Notes: generated by a model from the sequence alone, not told the origin. A DNA stretch of 64,000 nucleotides from Victivallis vadensis (GCF_003096415.1 NZ_QEKH01000002.1:62001-126000); one strand, 5' to 3'. Shown: positions 8,974 through 18,742, numbered from the stretch's first letter. Program-made: numbers and translations.

Positions 8974-8989
8974 GATAAAGCGGTTTATC
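8974..8989. promoter_or_regulatory. Candidate LacI-family operator
   Basis: A 16-bp inverted repeat with perfect 6-bp arms (GATAAA-GCGG-TTTATC) sits over the predicted start of transcription of the regulator gene. The size and CG-containing centre fit LacI-family operators; autorepression is inferred. Confidence 0.5.
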
Positions 8990-9024
8990 TCATGTCGTTC
9001 AATCCGGGAGGCACAGCGGGAGAC

Positions 9025-10002
9025 ATGGTTAGAATGATTGATATTGCCGAGCGGGCCGGAGTTTCGCTCGGTACGGTTTCCGCCGTGTTGAGCGGCCGCG
9101 GAAAGAGTATCCGTTTTTCCAAAGAGAAGGCGGAAAAGATCCGTGCCATCGCCCGTGAAATGAACTATATTCCGAATTTTTCGGCGAAGATGCTGAGCGG
9201 ACAGTCCTCACATACGCTCGGTGTGCTGGTCGACAGCGAGGACGTGGCGGTTCGGTTCGAACAGCTTGCCGCAATCGAACGCGAGGCCGAGCAGTGCGGC
9301 TACCGGCTGCTGGTCGCCGAAGCGCACCGCAATCCGGAAAAACAGCTGATGAACTACCGCACGCTCCGTCAGTACGGCGTGGATGGTGTGATCTGCCATG
9401 TGAACAGCATCCATGACGAGCTGCGCGGCGAATCCGGTGTGGTGCTGTACGGAGCCGAACCGGTGGAAGGTTTTTCCACGGTCTGCTATGATGTGCGGAG
9501 CGGATATGCCGAAGCGCTGGCCGCGTTCGAAGCGGAGGGGAGGCGGAATGTCGCGCTGGCAATCCGGGAACAGCCTGAATTCGATTCGATCCGGGCCCGC
9601 CGCCGCGCTTTTCGGGAACTGTGTCCGCACGGACAGATTTATGCGTTGCCGGAGGCGGATTGCGATATGCGCGAGGCGGCGGAAAAGCTGGTCAGGACCT
9701 TCATCCGGCCCCGGGAAATCGATGCGGTGATTCTGCAGAATGATGTGTGGGCGTTGGCGCTGCTGTTTGAGCTGCTGCATTGCGGAGTCCGGGTGCCGGA
9801 GGAAATTTCGCTGGTCGGGCAGGATAATTCGCAGTTCTGCCGCTGCACGCGTCCGGCGCTTTCGACGATCGATTCAAACCTGAACGGTCTGGGAAAGGCT
9901 GTGATGGAATCAATGCTTGAACGGATTGCGGAACCGGATGCGCCGCTTCGCGCGGTAAGCGTCGGAACCTGGCTGATCAGACGTGAAACAACGCTGGGAT
10001 AA
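9025..10002 (+). CDS. LacI-family transcriptional regulator
   Basis: 325 residues from the ATG at 9025 (MVRMIDIAERAGVS). The N-terminal helix-turn-helix reads IDIAERAGVSLGTVSAVLSGRG, followed by a hinge (IPNFSAKMLSGQ) and a periplasmic-binding-like effector domain (about 60-325) that ends with the usual SLVGQDNSQFCRCTRPALSTI segment. Upstream in-frame starts are excluded (8959) or disfavoured (8992, no ribosome site) by the promoter at 8942-8970; ATG 9034 is an alternative. It probably controls its own gene and the divergent FucP-type transporter, and perhaps the GH36 gene downstream. The inducer is unknown. Confidence 0.93.
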   Translation: MVRMIDIAERAGVSLGTVSAVLSGRGKSIRFSKEKAEKIRAIAREMNYIPNFSAKMLSGQSSHTLGVLVDSEDVAVRFEQLAAIEREAEQCGYRLLVAEAHRNPEKQLMNYRTLRQYGVDGVICHVNSIHDELRGESGVVLYGAEPVEGFSTVCYDVRSGYAEALAAFEAEGRRNVALAIREQPEFDSIRARRRAFRELCPHGQIYALPEADCDMREAAEKLVRTFIRPREIDAVILQNDVWALALLFELLHCGVRVPEEISLVGQDNSQFCRCTRPALSTIDSNLNGLGKAVMESMLERIAEPDAPLRAVSVGTWLIRRETTLG

Positions 10003-10132
10003 CAAGCTGTGAAACGGGAGCGTCCGGGCTGAGTCGGTTAGAATGGCATCAGCTGGGGGAATTCGGTATTGTGAATATCTTCGAGCCGGTGTATCCATTG
10101 TTTACAAGCGGGGTGTAGGGAGGATGGAAAAA

Positions 10133-12043
10133 ATGATGAATCTCAAATATGGCGCGATCGTATTTTCTGTCGATCAAGGCGGTAATTTGGGCTTCCGGTG
10201 CGGAAACGTGGTTGTGACCGGTTGCCGTCCCGAACTGATAATTGACGATGCCAGGGTTGTATCCGATGTCCGAATTTGCCGGACGGAAGATGGGATTCGC
10301 TTGGAAGGTCTTGCGTTTCAAGGGAATTGGATGCTCGATATCCGTGCTGCAGAAACGCCTTCCGGACATAAGGGAATCGCGCTTCAGATGGAGGTTCGGC
10401 TTGCATCATGCGCTCGGGCATTTTCCTTTGCGCCTTTTGCCGGAGGAAATGTCCGTCTTGAACACTATCTGGGATCAGGACGGGCGGGAGGCCATGCTGA
10501 ATCCATTGTTTTTCCCGCTCTGAAGCGCCGTTTTATCAGCTATTATGCTGCGATGTTGAGTCGGGGAGGTGATCATCTTTATTGTGCGGCACCGTTGAGT
10601 GGAGCTGCGTTGCCTGAATTTCACGGGGAAAGCGGTGAGTTGCTGACGGGTTTTTCGCTGCGTTTCTCTTTTTTGCATGAGACTCTCACGAATGTCGATT
10701 CCGGGAATATTTTGATTCTTGGCGGAGACGATCCGTTTACATTGATGGAGGAGTATGCCGGAATCAGTTGTACTCGGCGCCCGGATTTTTCCACTCCGCC
10801 CGCTTGTGGTTGGAACAGTTGGGATTATTACCGGTGGACCATCACTGAAGAAGAGGTTCTCGCCAATGCGGATTTTATTGCACATGACCCCGTGCTTGCA
10901 CGCAGAATCCGTCGGATTGTCATTGATGACGGCTGGCAATACTGTTACGGAGAATGGGAAGCCAATCCGCTTTTTCCGCATGGTATGGAATATCTGGCAA
11001 GGGAATTGACGAAAATGGGTTTTGAACCCGGACTTTGGTTTGCACCGATTCTCGCCGAACCACAGAGCCGGATTGCACAAAAAGAGACTCAGATGCTCGG
11101 AATGAGTGAGGGAGGACAACCTTGCCTGGCGTTTGAATGTATGCGGCGGAACGCTTTTATTCTTGATCCGACCCGGCAGGAAGTTTGCAACTGGATCAGC
11201 GCGCTTTTTGACCGATATGCAGCGATGGGTTACCGTTATTTCAAGCTTGACTTTATGCAGCGCGTACTGAATATACGGAAATTTCACAATCCGACCATTC
11301 CGCGTGCTGATCTGCAGCGGCGGATTATCGAAGCAGCGGCGCACGGCATCGCCGGACGGGCTCAATTGCTGGGGTGCAATTATCTTTTTGCCAGCGGCAA
11401 TGGAGCAGTTGATCAGGTGAGGATCGGAGCAGATATTCATGCACGTTGGGATCATATTTGCCAAAACGCCGTTTCCATTGCGGCAAACTGGCATTTGAAC
11501 CGGATTTTATGGTGGAACGATCCCGATTTTGCCCTTGCCCGCACTGTATGCAACCATCGTGACCCGGAACTGAACAGACTTCGGGCTCATGTGGTTTATG
11601 TTGAACCGGATGACCCATTGACTCCGGACAAGGACCGGGCACTGGTGACGATGGAGCCGGCGCAGGCGGAAGTTCTGCTGTCGCTGGTGCTTGTTTCCGG
11701 CGGCGTCTGCAATCTTTCGGATAAATTGCCCGCATTGGAGGAAAGTGAACTTGCCATGCTTTACAGGATTCTGCAAGCAGAACCCGGCGGTGCCGGACGG
11801 CCGCTCGACCTCTTCTCCGCGGAAATCCCTTCGCTCTGGCACCAGAAAACACAGCATGGAAATCGATTGCTTTTCATCAACTGGGGTGATGAATCGGCCA
11901 CGCGATTTCTGGAACCGGGCCAATTCGGCATCTGCTCTCGAAAAGCACACGATTTCTGGAGCGACGAATATTTTTCTCCTGTTCCGAAAATGTTGACGAT
12001 TGCTCCACGCAGTTGCCGTTTGCTGGAGTTTCCGTATATCTGA
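10133..12043 (+). CDS. GH36-like alpha-galactosidase (melibiase-type glycoside hydrolase)
   Basis: 636 residues from the ATG at 10133; GGGAGG lies 9 bases upstream, and ATGs at 10124 and 10136 are alternatives. No signal peptide is seen, so it is probably cytoplasmic. The barrel opens with CGWNSWDYYRWTITEEEV and IDDGWQ. The expected nucleophile is D373 in FKLDFMQ and the acid/base D434 in RIGADIHARWD. These fit clan GH-D retaining enzymes that release terminal alpha-galactose or related residues. The gene follows the LacI regulator by 130 bases and precedes the duplicated secreted-protein genes. A weak promoter-like pair (TTGTGA 10069, TATCCA 10092) and TTGTTTACAA near 10099 could mark LacI-type control. 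Substrate is uncertain within GH36. Confidence 0.88.
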   Translation: MMNLKYGAIVFSVDQGGNLGFRCGNVVVTGCRPELIIDDARVVSDVRICRTEDGIRLEGLAFQGNWMLDIRAAETPSGHKGIALQMEVRLASCARAFSFAPFAGGNVRLEHYLGSGRAGGHAESIVFPALKRRFISYYAAMLSRGGDHLYCAAPLSGAALPEFHGESGELLTGFSLRFSFLHETLTNVDSGNILILGGDDPFTLMEEYAGISCTRRPDFSTPPACGWNSWDYYRWTITEEEVLANADFIAHDPVLARRIRRIVIDDGWQYCYGEWEANPLFPHGMEYLARELTKMGFEPGLWFAPILAEPQSRIAQKETQMLGMSEGGQPCLAFECMRRNAFILDPTRQEVCNWISALFDRYAAMGYRYFKLDFMQRVLNIRKFHNPTIPRADLQRRIIEAAAHGIAGRAQLLGCNYLFASGNGAVDQVRIGADIHARWDHICQNAVSIAANWHLNRILWWNDPDFALARTVCNHRDPELNRLRAHVVYVEPDDPLTPDKDRALVTMEPAQAEVLLSLVLVSGGVCNLSDKLPALEESELAMLYRILQAEPGGAGRPLDLFSAEIPSLWHQKTQHGNRLLFINWGDESATRFLEPGQFGICSRKAHDFWSDEYFSPVPKMLTIAPRSCRLLEFPYI

Positions 12044-12056
12044 AATTATTAAAAAG

Positions 12057-12712
12057 TGAGGAGCTGTCATGAGGTTTTTTTCAGTAAGTTTGTTCAGTGT
12101 CGCGCTGGTCGTGCAGTGTGCCGGCAGTACGCTCGATATTGACCGGCGCGGCGCGCTTTCCCTCGGCGGGAAACGTTTTGAGATGGTATTCTTCAATCCG
12201 AAATGGGTTGCCTATCCGCAATATACTCCGATGCCGGGGTATTATCGGATCGAAAATAAGAATGCGGAATATGTGAAAATCGCCTTGAATTTTCCTGAAG
12301 CGAAAAACGGCACGCTTGTGCATCGGCTTCAGAAAACGGCGCCTTCCCATTGGACGCTCCGCAGCGAAGTCGATTTTCCGGAACATATCGAGTTACCCGG
12401 AGTGATGTCGCTCCGGCTGCCCGGCGAAGAATATCGGGGAGTCAAACTGAAAGCCGATGGAACGGAGTTGCTTTGCCCGCCTGTTCCTCCCGGTGATAAA
12501 AAAGCGATTATTTTCAGGCGGCAATGCCGGGAACTGCGGATTCCCGATCAGAACGGCGAGTGGATTCTGAAAGGCGACTTCCATCTTCTGCTCCAGGACA
12601 ACCGCTGTTTCAGGAACGGAAAGGATTTCGAGCTGCGGCTGTCATTCACACGGCTGAAGCCGCCGGCGCGTTACCCGGCAGTTCTTGACCTTGCCATTGA
12701 ATACTGGACTGC
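12057..12712 (+). repeat. Partial duplication, copy A (N-terminal segment of the 13450 gene)
   Basis: About 656 bases that match 13438-14106 from just before the ATG, including the GAGGA ribosome site, to a breakpoint around 12703-12712. There the copy drops about 13 bases and then diverges. Both amino-acid and synonymous differences are present, so the copies are not identical. Confidence 0.93.
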
Positions 12713-12776
12713 ACAACAGCCATCGGATCATTCTCAAACAAATCTGCAACAGGACAAGGTCTCTGATGAAAAATAG
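12069..12776 (+). CDS. Truncated copy of the N-terminal domain of the downstream GH-A enzyme
   Basis: 235 residues. A signal peptide ([17 protein letters not shown]) is followed by about 195 residues nearly identical to the start of the 1074-residue protein at 13450. I count 7 amino-acid differences over about 210 shared positions. After EYWTA the reading frame runs into unrelated sequence and stops, so the catalytic part is missing. The stop overlaps the start of the pseudopilin gene by 11 bases, which suggests translational coupling. It may be a secreted stand-alone beta-rich domain or a decaying gene fragment. The open frame and ribosome site (GAGGAG) argue that it is still translated. Confidence 0.75.
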   Translation: MRFFSVSLFSVALVVQCAGSTLDIDRRGALSLGGKRFEMVFFNPKWVAYPQYTPMPGYYRIENKNAEYVKIALNFPEAKNGTLVHRLQKTAPSHWTLRSEVDFPEHIELPGVMSLRLPGEEYRGVKLKADGTELLCPPVPPGDKKAIIFRRQCRELRIPDQNGEWILKGDFHLLLQDNRCFRNGKDFELRLSFTRLKPPARYPAVLDLAIEYWTAQQPSDHSQTNLQQDKVSDEK

Positions 12777-13437
12777 AAATGCCTCTTTTACGCTTATTGA
12801 ATTGCTTATTGTAATTGCGATCATCGCAATACTTGCCGCCCTGCTTCTTCCTGCCCTCAATAAGGCTCGCAGCTCCGCCCGGAACATCCAATGCGTGAAT
12901 CAGCTTAAACAGGTCGGTTTGACTTTTTCTATCTATCTCAGCAATTCAGATGACCGGTTGCCGAATGTCTACAAATACGCAACCGGAGAGAATTGGGCGA
13001 AGACTCTGGTTGACTGCGAAAATCTCGAACCGAAAATTCTGGTTTGCCCCGAGGCAATCAACAGCGAGTATGACAAGATCCGCCGCGGCATGACCTTCTA
13101 TAACTGGCAACTGCTTCCTTATGGCATGAATTGGAGTTTGGACGGAGTCAGAAACAGCCGTATCAGGAACTGTTCGGAGAAAGTGCTGATTGTTGAAAGT
13201 GTCAATTGCTCTGAAGCATTTCCGTCACCGGCGAGTACAGGTCATATCAGAGTCAGCAAACAACGCGAAAGTACCGGTTTCGGTGTCCCGTTTCCGCGCC
13301 ATGGAAACGGGAGAGGTTGCAATGTGTTGTGGGTGGACGGGCATGTCAGTTCGCTTCAGGCACCTGTCATCGGCAGGGCCGCAAGTGATTTTTTTTATCA
13401 GTCGCGTTTGGATACGGAATTTCATTGGGAACCATAA
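12766..13437 (+). CDS. Type IV pilin-like pseudopilin with C-terminal H..DG motif
   Basis: 223 residues from the ATG at 12766. The N-terminus is a class III prepilin signal: a short basic leader (MKNRNAS) then [20 protein letters not shown], with the Glu at +5 after the cleavage site. The C-terminus reads [18 protein letters not shown], the prepilin-associated 'H-X9-DG' type motif, here with 11 residues between H and DG. Such pseudopilins are abundant in Lentisphaerota and Planctomycetota, often next to secreted glycosidases; their function is not settled, possibly surface display or secretion. The gene lies between two copies of the N-terminal domain of a secreted enzyme. Confidence 0.93.
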   Translation: MKNRNASFTLIELLIVIAIIAILAALLLPALNKARSSARNIQCVNQLKQVGLTFSIYLSNSDDRLPNVYKYATGENWAKTLVDCENLEPKILVCPEAINSEYDKIRRGMTFYNWQLLPYGMNWSLDGVRNSRIRNCSEKVLIVESVNCSEAFPSPASTGHIRVSKQRESTGFGVPFPRHGNGRGCNVLWVDGHVSSLQAPVIGRAASDFFYQSRLDTEFHWEP

Positions 13438-14106
13438 AGAGGAACTATCATGAGGTTTTTCTCTGTAAGTTTGTTTAGTGTCGCGATGATCGTGCAGTGT
13501 GCCGGCAGTACGCTCGATATTGATCGGCGCGGCGCACTTTCCCTCGGCGGGAAACGTTTTGAGATGGTGTTCTTCAATCCGAAATGGGTTGCCTATCCGC
13601 AATATACTCCAATGCCAGGGTATTATCGGATTGAAAATAAGAATGCGGAATATGTGAAAATCGCCTTGAATTTTCCTGAAGCAAAGAACGGTACGCTTGT
13701 GCACCGGCTTCAGAAAACGGCGCCTTCCAATTGGACACTCCGCAGCGAAGTCGATTTTCCGGAACATATCGAGTTACCTGGAGTGATGTCGCTCCGGCTG
13801 CCCGGCGAAGAATATCGGGGAGTCAAACTGAAAGCCGATGGAACGGAGTTGCTTTGCCCGCCTGTCCCTTCCAGTGATAAAAAAGCGATTATTTTCAGGC
13901 GACAATGCCGGGAGCTGCGGATTCCCGATCAGAACGGCGAGTGGATTCTGAAAGGCGACTTCCATCTTTTGCTCCAGGACAACCGCTGTTTCAGGAACGG
14001 AAAGGATTTCGAGCTGCGGCTGTCATTCACACGGCTGAAACCGCCGGCGCGTTACCCTGCAACTCTTGACCTTGATATTGAATATCGTACTGCGGTTTGG
14101 ACTGCG
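13438..14106 (+). repeat. Partial duplication, copy B (intact gene)
   Basis: Counterpart of copy A at 12057-12712. Copy B continues into the full-length gene. Copies A and B are direct repeats separated by the pseudopilin gene, an arrangement expected from a tandem duplication followed by loss of the rest of copy A. Confidence 0.93.
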
Positions 14107-16674
14107 CTTGACCTGCGGGAAGCAATGAATATGGGAGTTGCCGATGAGGTCGCCAATGATGGAAGCGGGGGATGGACCGATCAGGGAAGCGAAAACGACC
14201 TGCGGATGCTCTGGCAGGCGCCGGAGAAACATCCCCGGGAATTTACCCTGACTGATCCCGCAAAGAATGGCGGCAAGGGGTGCATCATGCTGCGTGGCAA
14301 GGCTCGGCCTTATTTTCCGGAATCCGCTTCCGTGGAATTGACAGGAAAACCTCATGGGAATTTCCTTTATCTTCTGCATGCATTGGCATGGCGGGGAACT
14401 GCAGCCGACCTTGGAACCGTCACGCTGATCTATGCTGATGATTCCGAGCAGGATATTCAGGTCTGTTCGGGGCGTGAAGCGGATAACTGGTGGCAGCCGT
14501 CTCCGCTGGCGAATGGCTCAGTTGCCTGGATTGGAGAAAATACCAGCAGTTACGTCGGCTTGTACCGTTCCATGTTTCCCATTCAAAACAAACCGATCGC
14601 CAAAATCATATTTCAATCTGCCGGAAATGCAGTCTGGGGGATTCTTGCAGCGACCGTTGGTGATTTCGAGATCCCGCGCAAACTTGAGAGCCCGAGTTAT
14701 ATTCTGGAAAATAGCGAATGGAAGAAACTTTCGTTCGATAAGGATATTCTAAAAGGGTCCGTGCTGGATTTTTCGGCGCGGCTTGATGCGCCGGCCGGTA
14801 AGTATGGTCCGGTTGTGGTTCGGAACGGACGGTTTGAATTTCGCGATCGCCCGGGCCAGCCGGCTCGTTTTTACGGTACGAATCTTTGTTCCCAGGCGGT
14901 CTATCCCGAGCGGGAGTGGGCGGAGCGTCTTGCCGACAGGATTGCAAGGGCAGGATTCAATGCGATTCGACTGCATCATCATGACGCTCTTATGGTCAAC
15001 CGCCAAAAGACGACTGAATTGGAGCCTGCCGCGATGGAACGGCTTGACTATTTCCTTGCCTGCCTGAAGAAACGTGGCATTTACGTTCAGACTGATCTTT
15101 TCATTTCTCGGCGCCCGGCTGCGGGAGAAATTCCCGGTTATAACAGGAAAATGGATAATTTTGACCTCTATAAAGCACTTTTTTATCTTCAGGAACCTGT
15201 ATTTGAAAACTGGAAAGGTTATGTGAAGAATTATCTCAATCACATGAACCCTTATACCGGTTCGATCGTCAAAGATGATCCAATGTTCATTTCATTGGGA
15301 TTGATTAATGAAGGAAACATCAATAAAAAATGGGATGCCGATCCTTTTTCCCGCAAACTCTATCTGGAGCGATTCAAGGAATATCTGGCGGAACATGATG
15401 TCATCAATCCCGAACCGGCGCTTCGCAATCGACTTTTTGATGATTTTTTGACGGAGATCTATTTCGCGCGGTACGCCCGGATGGTTGATTTTGTCCGTTC
15501 GCTCGATTGTCATAAGCCGCTTTCCGACCAGAATATGGGCAGCTCCCCCAAACTGGCGTCCATGCGCTCCTCTTATGATTTTGTCGATAATCATCTCTAT
15601 TTCAACCACCCGGAATTCGCGGGAAAATCCTGGGGGCTACCTTCATTCTCCCGTAATCATTCAGTTTTGCAGGAGTATGTTTCTGTACCCGCCTGGCTTT
15701 TTCAGAGCCGGATTTTCGGGAAGCCTTTCATCGTGACGGAGTTTGATTTCGCACGCCCGAATCCGCATCGCTCGGACGGAGCGCTGCTTTTCGGGGTTTA
15801 TGGCGCTTTGCAGCAGTGGGATGGCTTGTTCCAGTTCGCCTATGCACATGGGATGGACAAAATCAAATATGTCAGCAGAACAGACGGCTATTTTGATTTG
15901 GCAACGGATCCGGTTAAACTGTTATCACAGTATCTCGGAGTTGCATTTTTCCTGAATGGGGAGTTGGAAAACGGCAACAAAGACACATATTATTTCATGA
16001 TTCCTGAAAAAACATCGGAATCTTTTGAAAAGCTCTATCCGGCTGAGTATGCTAAAATCGGACTTTGCGCCCGGATCGGCGGAGTACCCGAAGGACAGGC
16101 TATTCCTGTCGCCGGAAACATGCCGGCATCTCGGGAGGAGTTGCGAAAACTGGTTCGGGTCATTTCGCCCGACGGGTGTTTCCGGACTGCCGATGGAAAT
16201 GTTGTTTTTGATTCCGCTGCCGAAACTTTTGAGGCCGTGACTCCGCAAGCCGAAGCGTTCATTCTGCCGGCTGGCGAAACGGGAACGGGCAGGTTTTGCC
16301 GTGTCGGCAATCACGTCGGCAAGGCGGTTGTGGGCGTGATTTCAGTCGATTCAAAACCTCTTCGGGAATCCGGCAGAATGCTGGTGCTTCACCTTACGGA
16401 TTCGGCGGCGACCAAAATGCGTTATGCGGATCAGGATCATCGGAAATTGGAAGAGTGGGGGACGACTCCTTTTCTCGCCGCCCGCGGAGAGGCGGTGCTG
16501 ACCTTCTCGCCGGCCGCCGGCAGGAACTACCGCCTTTTCGCGGTCGACACCGCCGGGAAAAGGTTGGCGGAGCTGCCGCTGAACCGTACGGAAACGGGCG
16601 GGCTCTCCGCTCTGCTCAAGGTGTTCAATCCATTCGGATCGGTATTCGCGTATGAATTGGAAGCGCGGCCTTGA
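13450..16674 (+). CDS. Secreted multidomain glycoside hydrolase, clan GH-A (GH5-like)
   Basis: 1074 residues with a signal peptide ([17 protein letters not shown]). Residues about 20-215 form the N-terminal domain that is duplicated upstream. Residues about 220-420 form a second beta-rich domain (VADEVANDGSGGWTDQGSEN), probably carbohydrate-binding. Residues about 450-850 form a TIM barrel beginning FRDRPGQPARFYGTNL. The likely acid/base is E621 (GLINEGNIN) and the nucleophile E764 (IVTEFDFA), both at strand ends as in clan GH-A. A C-terminal beta domain follows. It should act outside the cytoplasm on a beta-linked glycan; family and substrate cannot be fixed by eye. The ribosome site GAGGAA precedes the ATG. 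Confidence 0.87.
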   Translation: MRFFSVSLFSVAMIVQCAGSTLDIDRRGALSLGGKRFEMVFFNPKWVAYPQYTPMPGYYRIENKNAEYVKIALNFPEAKNGTLVHRLQKTAPSNWTLRSEVDFPEHIELPGVMSLRLPGEEYRGVKLKADGTELLCPPVPSSDKKAIIFRRQCRELRIPDQNGEWILKGDFHLLLQDNRCFRNGKDFELRLSFTRLKPPARYPATLDLDIEYRTAVWTALDLREAMNMGVADEVANDGSGGWTDQGSENDLRMLWQAPEKHPREFTLTDPAKNGGKGCIMLRGKARPYFPESASVELTGKPHGNFLYLLHALAWRGTAADLGTVTLIYADDSEQDIQVCSGREADNWWQPSPLANGSVAWIGENTSSYVGLYRSMFPIQNKPIAKIIFQSAGNAVWGILAATVGDFEIPRKLESPSYILENSEWKKLSFDKDILKGSVLDFSARLDAPAGKYGPVVVRNGRFEFRDRPGQPARFYGTNLCSQAVYPEREWAERLADRIARAGFNAIRLHHHDALMVNRQKTTELEPAAMERLDYFLACLKKRGIYVQTDLFISRRPAAGEIPGYNRKMDNFDLYKALFYLQEPVFENWKGYVKNYLNHMNPYTGSIVKDDPMFISLGLINEGNINKKWDADPFSRKLYLERFKEYLAEHDVINPEPALRNRLFDDFLTEIYFARYARMVDFVRSLDCHKPLSDQNMGSSPKLASMRSSYDFVDNHLYFNHPEFAGKSWGLPSFSRNHSVLQEYVSVPAWLFQSRIFGKPFIVTEFDFARPNPHRSDGALLFGVYGALQQWDGLFQFAYAHGMDKIKYVSRTDGYFDLATDPVKLLSQYLGVAFFLNGELENGNKDTYYFMIPEKTSESFEKLYPAEYAKIGLCARIGGVPEGQAIPVAGNMPASREELRKLVRVISPDGCFRTADGNVVFDSAAETFEAVTPQAEAFILPAGETGTGRFCRVGNHVGKAVVGVISVDSKPLRESGRMLVLHLTDSAATKMRYADQDHRKLEEWGTTPFLAARGEAVLTFSPAAGRNYRLFAVDTAGKRLAELPLNRTETGGLSALLKVFNPFGSVFAYELEARP

Positions 16675-16698
16675 AAATCCGTCCGGGGCGGCTATTTT
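16671..16698 (+). promoter_or_regulatory. Promoter upstream of the 16744 hydrolase gene
   Basis: TTGAAA (16671-16676, overlapping the preceding stop), 16-base spacer, TATTTT (16693-16698). Confidence 0.45.
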
Positions 16699-16743
16699 GT
16701 AGTGTGGCAGAGTCGCCGGATCAATACGTCAGGAGAACTTGCG

Positions 16744-18666
16744 ATGAGTTTTTCACCTTATTCCGATCAGCTTCAGCGTTATTACGGTCGTATCGCGCGC
16801 GAGTGCGCCGAACGCCGCCGGGAGGAGCTTGCCGCCGTGGACACGCCGGAAAAGGCGCGGGAGTATGTGCGACGCGCCGCCGAACGGATTCGGACCGCCT
16901 TCGGCCCGCTGCCGGAGCGTTGCGTGAAATCCCCGGCAGTGACCGGCGTGACCGAGCGCGACGGCGTGCGGATGGAAAAAATCCTGTTTGAATGCGCTCC
17001 CGGCTTCCACCTGACCGGCGTCTTCTACCGCCCGGTTCGGCTGGACGGGGCCGCGCCGGGCGTGCTCGCGCTGCTCGGCCACAACGACAACGGCAAGGCG
17101 GCGAAGTACCAGCAGTACTGCTGCTTCAACCTTGCGCGCAAGGGGGCGGTGGTCTTCTGTCCCGACCCGTTCGGGCAGGGGGAACGCAAGCAGTATCTCC
17201 ACTCCGAGTTGCGCAGCGGCTGTGTGTGGGAACATAATATGGCGGGCAAACAGCTGCTGCTGTGCGGCGAATTCTTCGGCGCGTGGCGCACCGCTGACGC
17301 AAGGGCGGCGCTCGACTATCTGGTTTCCCGCCCGGAGACGGACCCGGCGCGTCTCGCGGTGACCGGCGCTTCCGGCGGCGGCACGCTTTCGAGCTACATC
17401 TATGCGCTCGACGAACGGCTGACGATGGCGGCTCCCGCCTGCTACATCACCACCTTTCGCCGCAATTTTGAAAACGAGCTGCCGGCCGACGCCGAGCAGA
17501 TTCCGCCGGGCCTGTGGGCGGCGGGCGGCGAGATGGCCGACTTCCTGATCGCGCGCGCGCCGCATCCGGTGGTGATCCTCGGCGAGCGGGACGACTTTTT
17601 CGATGTGCGCGGCGCGCGGGAGAGTTATGAGGAGGTCCGCCGGATTTACGCACTGCTCGGCGCGGAGTCCGAGGTGAAACTGGTGATTGGCGACGGCGTC
17701 CACGGCTACGGGCTGCAACTGCGCGAGGCGATGTACGGCTTTTTCACCAGGCACTGGTTCGGCCGCGAGGATGCGCCGGAACCGCCGTTCGAGGAGTTCC
17801 CGGAACCGGAACTCAGGGTTACGGAACCGGGGCAGGTCGTGCGGCTTCCCGGCGAACTCACGCTGCCGGGATGGCTGGCCCGCCGCGCGGCGGAGCTTGT
17901 CCGCAGCCGTTCGCCCGAACCGGCGCGGATTGCGGCATTCCTGCGCCGGGCGCTTCAGGTTCCGGCGGAGACGGCGGCGCCGGAGTTCCGTGTGCTGCGC
18001 GGTCGCCCCGGTGAAAACGCGGTCTCCTGCTTCGCGTTGCGGACGGAGCCGGAGTGTGAGGCGTTCCTGCACTGCCGGGGCGGACTTGCCCGGTTCAGCC
18101 TGCCGCGGGGGAAACGCTGTACGCTGTATGTTTCACATCTCGATGCGGAGACGGAGCTTGCCGCCGGGCTGCCGGAGGAGAGCGGCAACGAAGTGGTCTT
18201 CGCGCTGGACGTGCGCGGCGTCGGCAAGTCGGCACCGCTGACCTGTGACCGGGTGGAGGACTATTTCTATATGTACGGCAGCGATTATTTCTACGACTCG
18301 GCCGGTCAACTCCTGTCGCACTCCTTTCTTGGCGGCAAGGTGCGCGATCTTCTGGGAGCGCTGGCGCTGCTGCGGAGCGCGGGTTACCGGGAGATCACTC
18401 TGGCCGGGCGCGGCCTCGGCGCACTGGTCGCGCTGTACGCCGCCGGAACCGATCTGACCGGCGTGCGGCGCATCCGGTTGCGGAATATGCCGCGCTCGTG
18501 GCGGGAGCTGATCGAAGCGGGGATCTTCCTGTGGCCGCAGTCACACCTGATTCCGGGGATGCTCCGGGAGTTCGACCTGCCGGAGCTGGCCGGGATGCTG
18601 GAGCAGGGCTGCGACTTCGAGGCAGCGGAACCGTGGGACGGCTTCTTCCGGCCTCCGGAACGGTGA
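16744..18666 (+). CDS. Alpha/beta hydrolase of acetyl-xylan-esterase type, with extra C-terminal region
   Basis: 640 residues from the ATG at 16744 (MSFSPYSDQ), chosen for AGGAGA 7 bases upstream. The first ~370 residues fit an alpha/beta hydrolase: oxyanion-side strand GVLALLGHNDNGK, nucleophile elbow VTGASGGGTLSS, a later acidic strand VVILGERDDFFD, and the His in IGDGVHGYG. This resembles the large esterases that deacetylate plant glycans. The C-terminal ~270 residues contain a second hydrolase-like segment (VVFALDVRGVGKSAP, then LAGRGLGALVAL with no clear Ser nucleophile), perhaps a degenerate duplicate. No signal peptide is seen. It precedes an MFS transporter and another esterase, forming a sugar-ester uptake and processing set. 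Confidence 0.8.
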   Translation: MSFSPYSDQLQRYYGRIARECAERRREELAAVDTPEKAREYVRRAAERIRTAFGPLPERCVKSPAVTGVTERDGVRMEKILFECAPGFHLTGVFYRPVRLDGAAPGVLALLGHNDNGKAAKYQQYCCFNLARKGAVVFCPDPFGQGERKQYLHSELRSGCVWEHNMAGKQLLLCGEFFGAWRTADARAALDYLVSRPETDPARLAVTGASGGGTLSSYIYALDERLTMAAPACYITTFRRNFENELPADAEQIPPGLWAAGGEMADFLIARAPHPVVILGERDDFFDVRGARESYEEVRRIYALLGAESEVKLVIGDGVHGYGLQLREAMYGFFTRHWFGREDAPEPPFEEFPEPELRVTEPGQVVRLPGELTLPGWLARRAAELVRSRSPEPARIAAFLRRALQVPAETAAPEFRVLRGRPGENAVSCFALRTEPECEAFLHCRGGLARFSLPRGKRCTLYVSHLDAETELAAGLPEESGNEVVFALDVRGVGKSAPLTCDRVEDYFYMYGSDYFYDSAGQLLSHSFLGGKVRDLLGALALLRSAGYREITLAGRGLGALVALYAAGTDLTGVRRIRLRNMPRSWRELIEAGIFLWPQSHLIPGMLREFDLPELAGMLEQGCDFEAAEPWDGFFRPPER

Positions 18667-18742
18667 GACATTTGTGAAAGGCGCTTGATTTCCGTGGTTT
18701 ATATGCCATATTTCATCAATTGCATTTTCAGAACTTTTACGG

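Noticed and set aside
8959-9024. An upstream start for the LacI regulator (8959)
   Set aside because: It lies within the promoter, before the predicted start of transcription at about 8977, and is not preceded by a ribosome site.
12069-12776. Reading the truncated copy as a simple pseudogene
   Set aside because: The frame is open with signal peptide, ribosome site and few amino-acid changes, so it was kept as a probable short CDS with that doubt stated.
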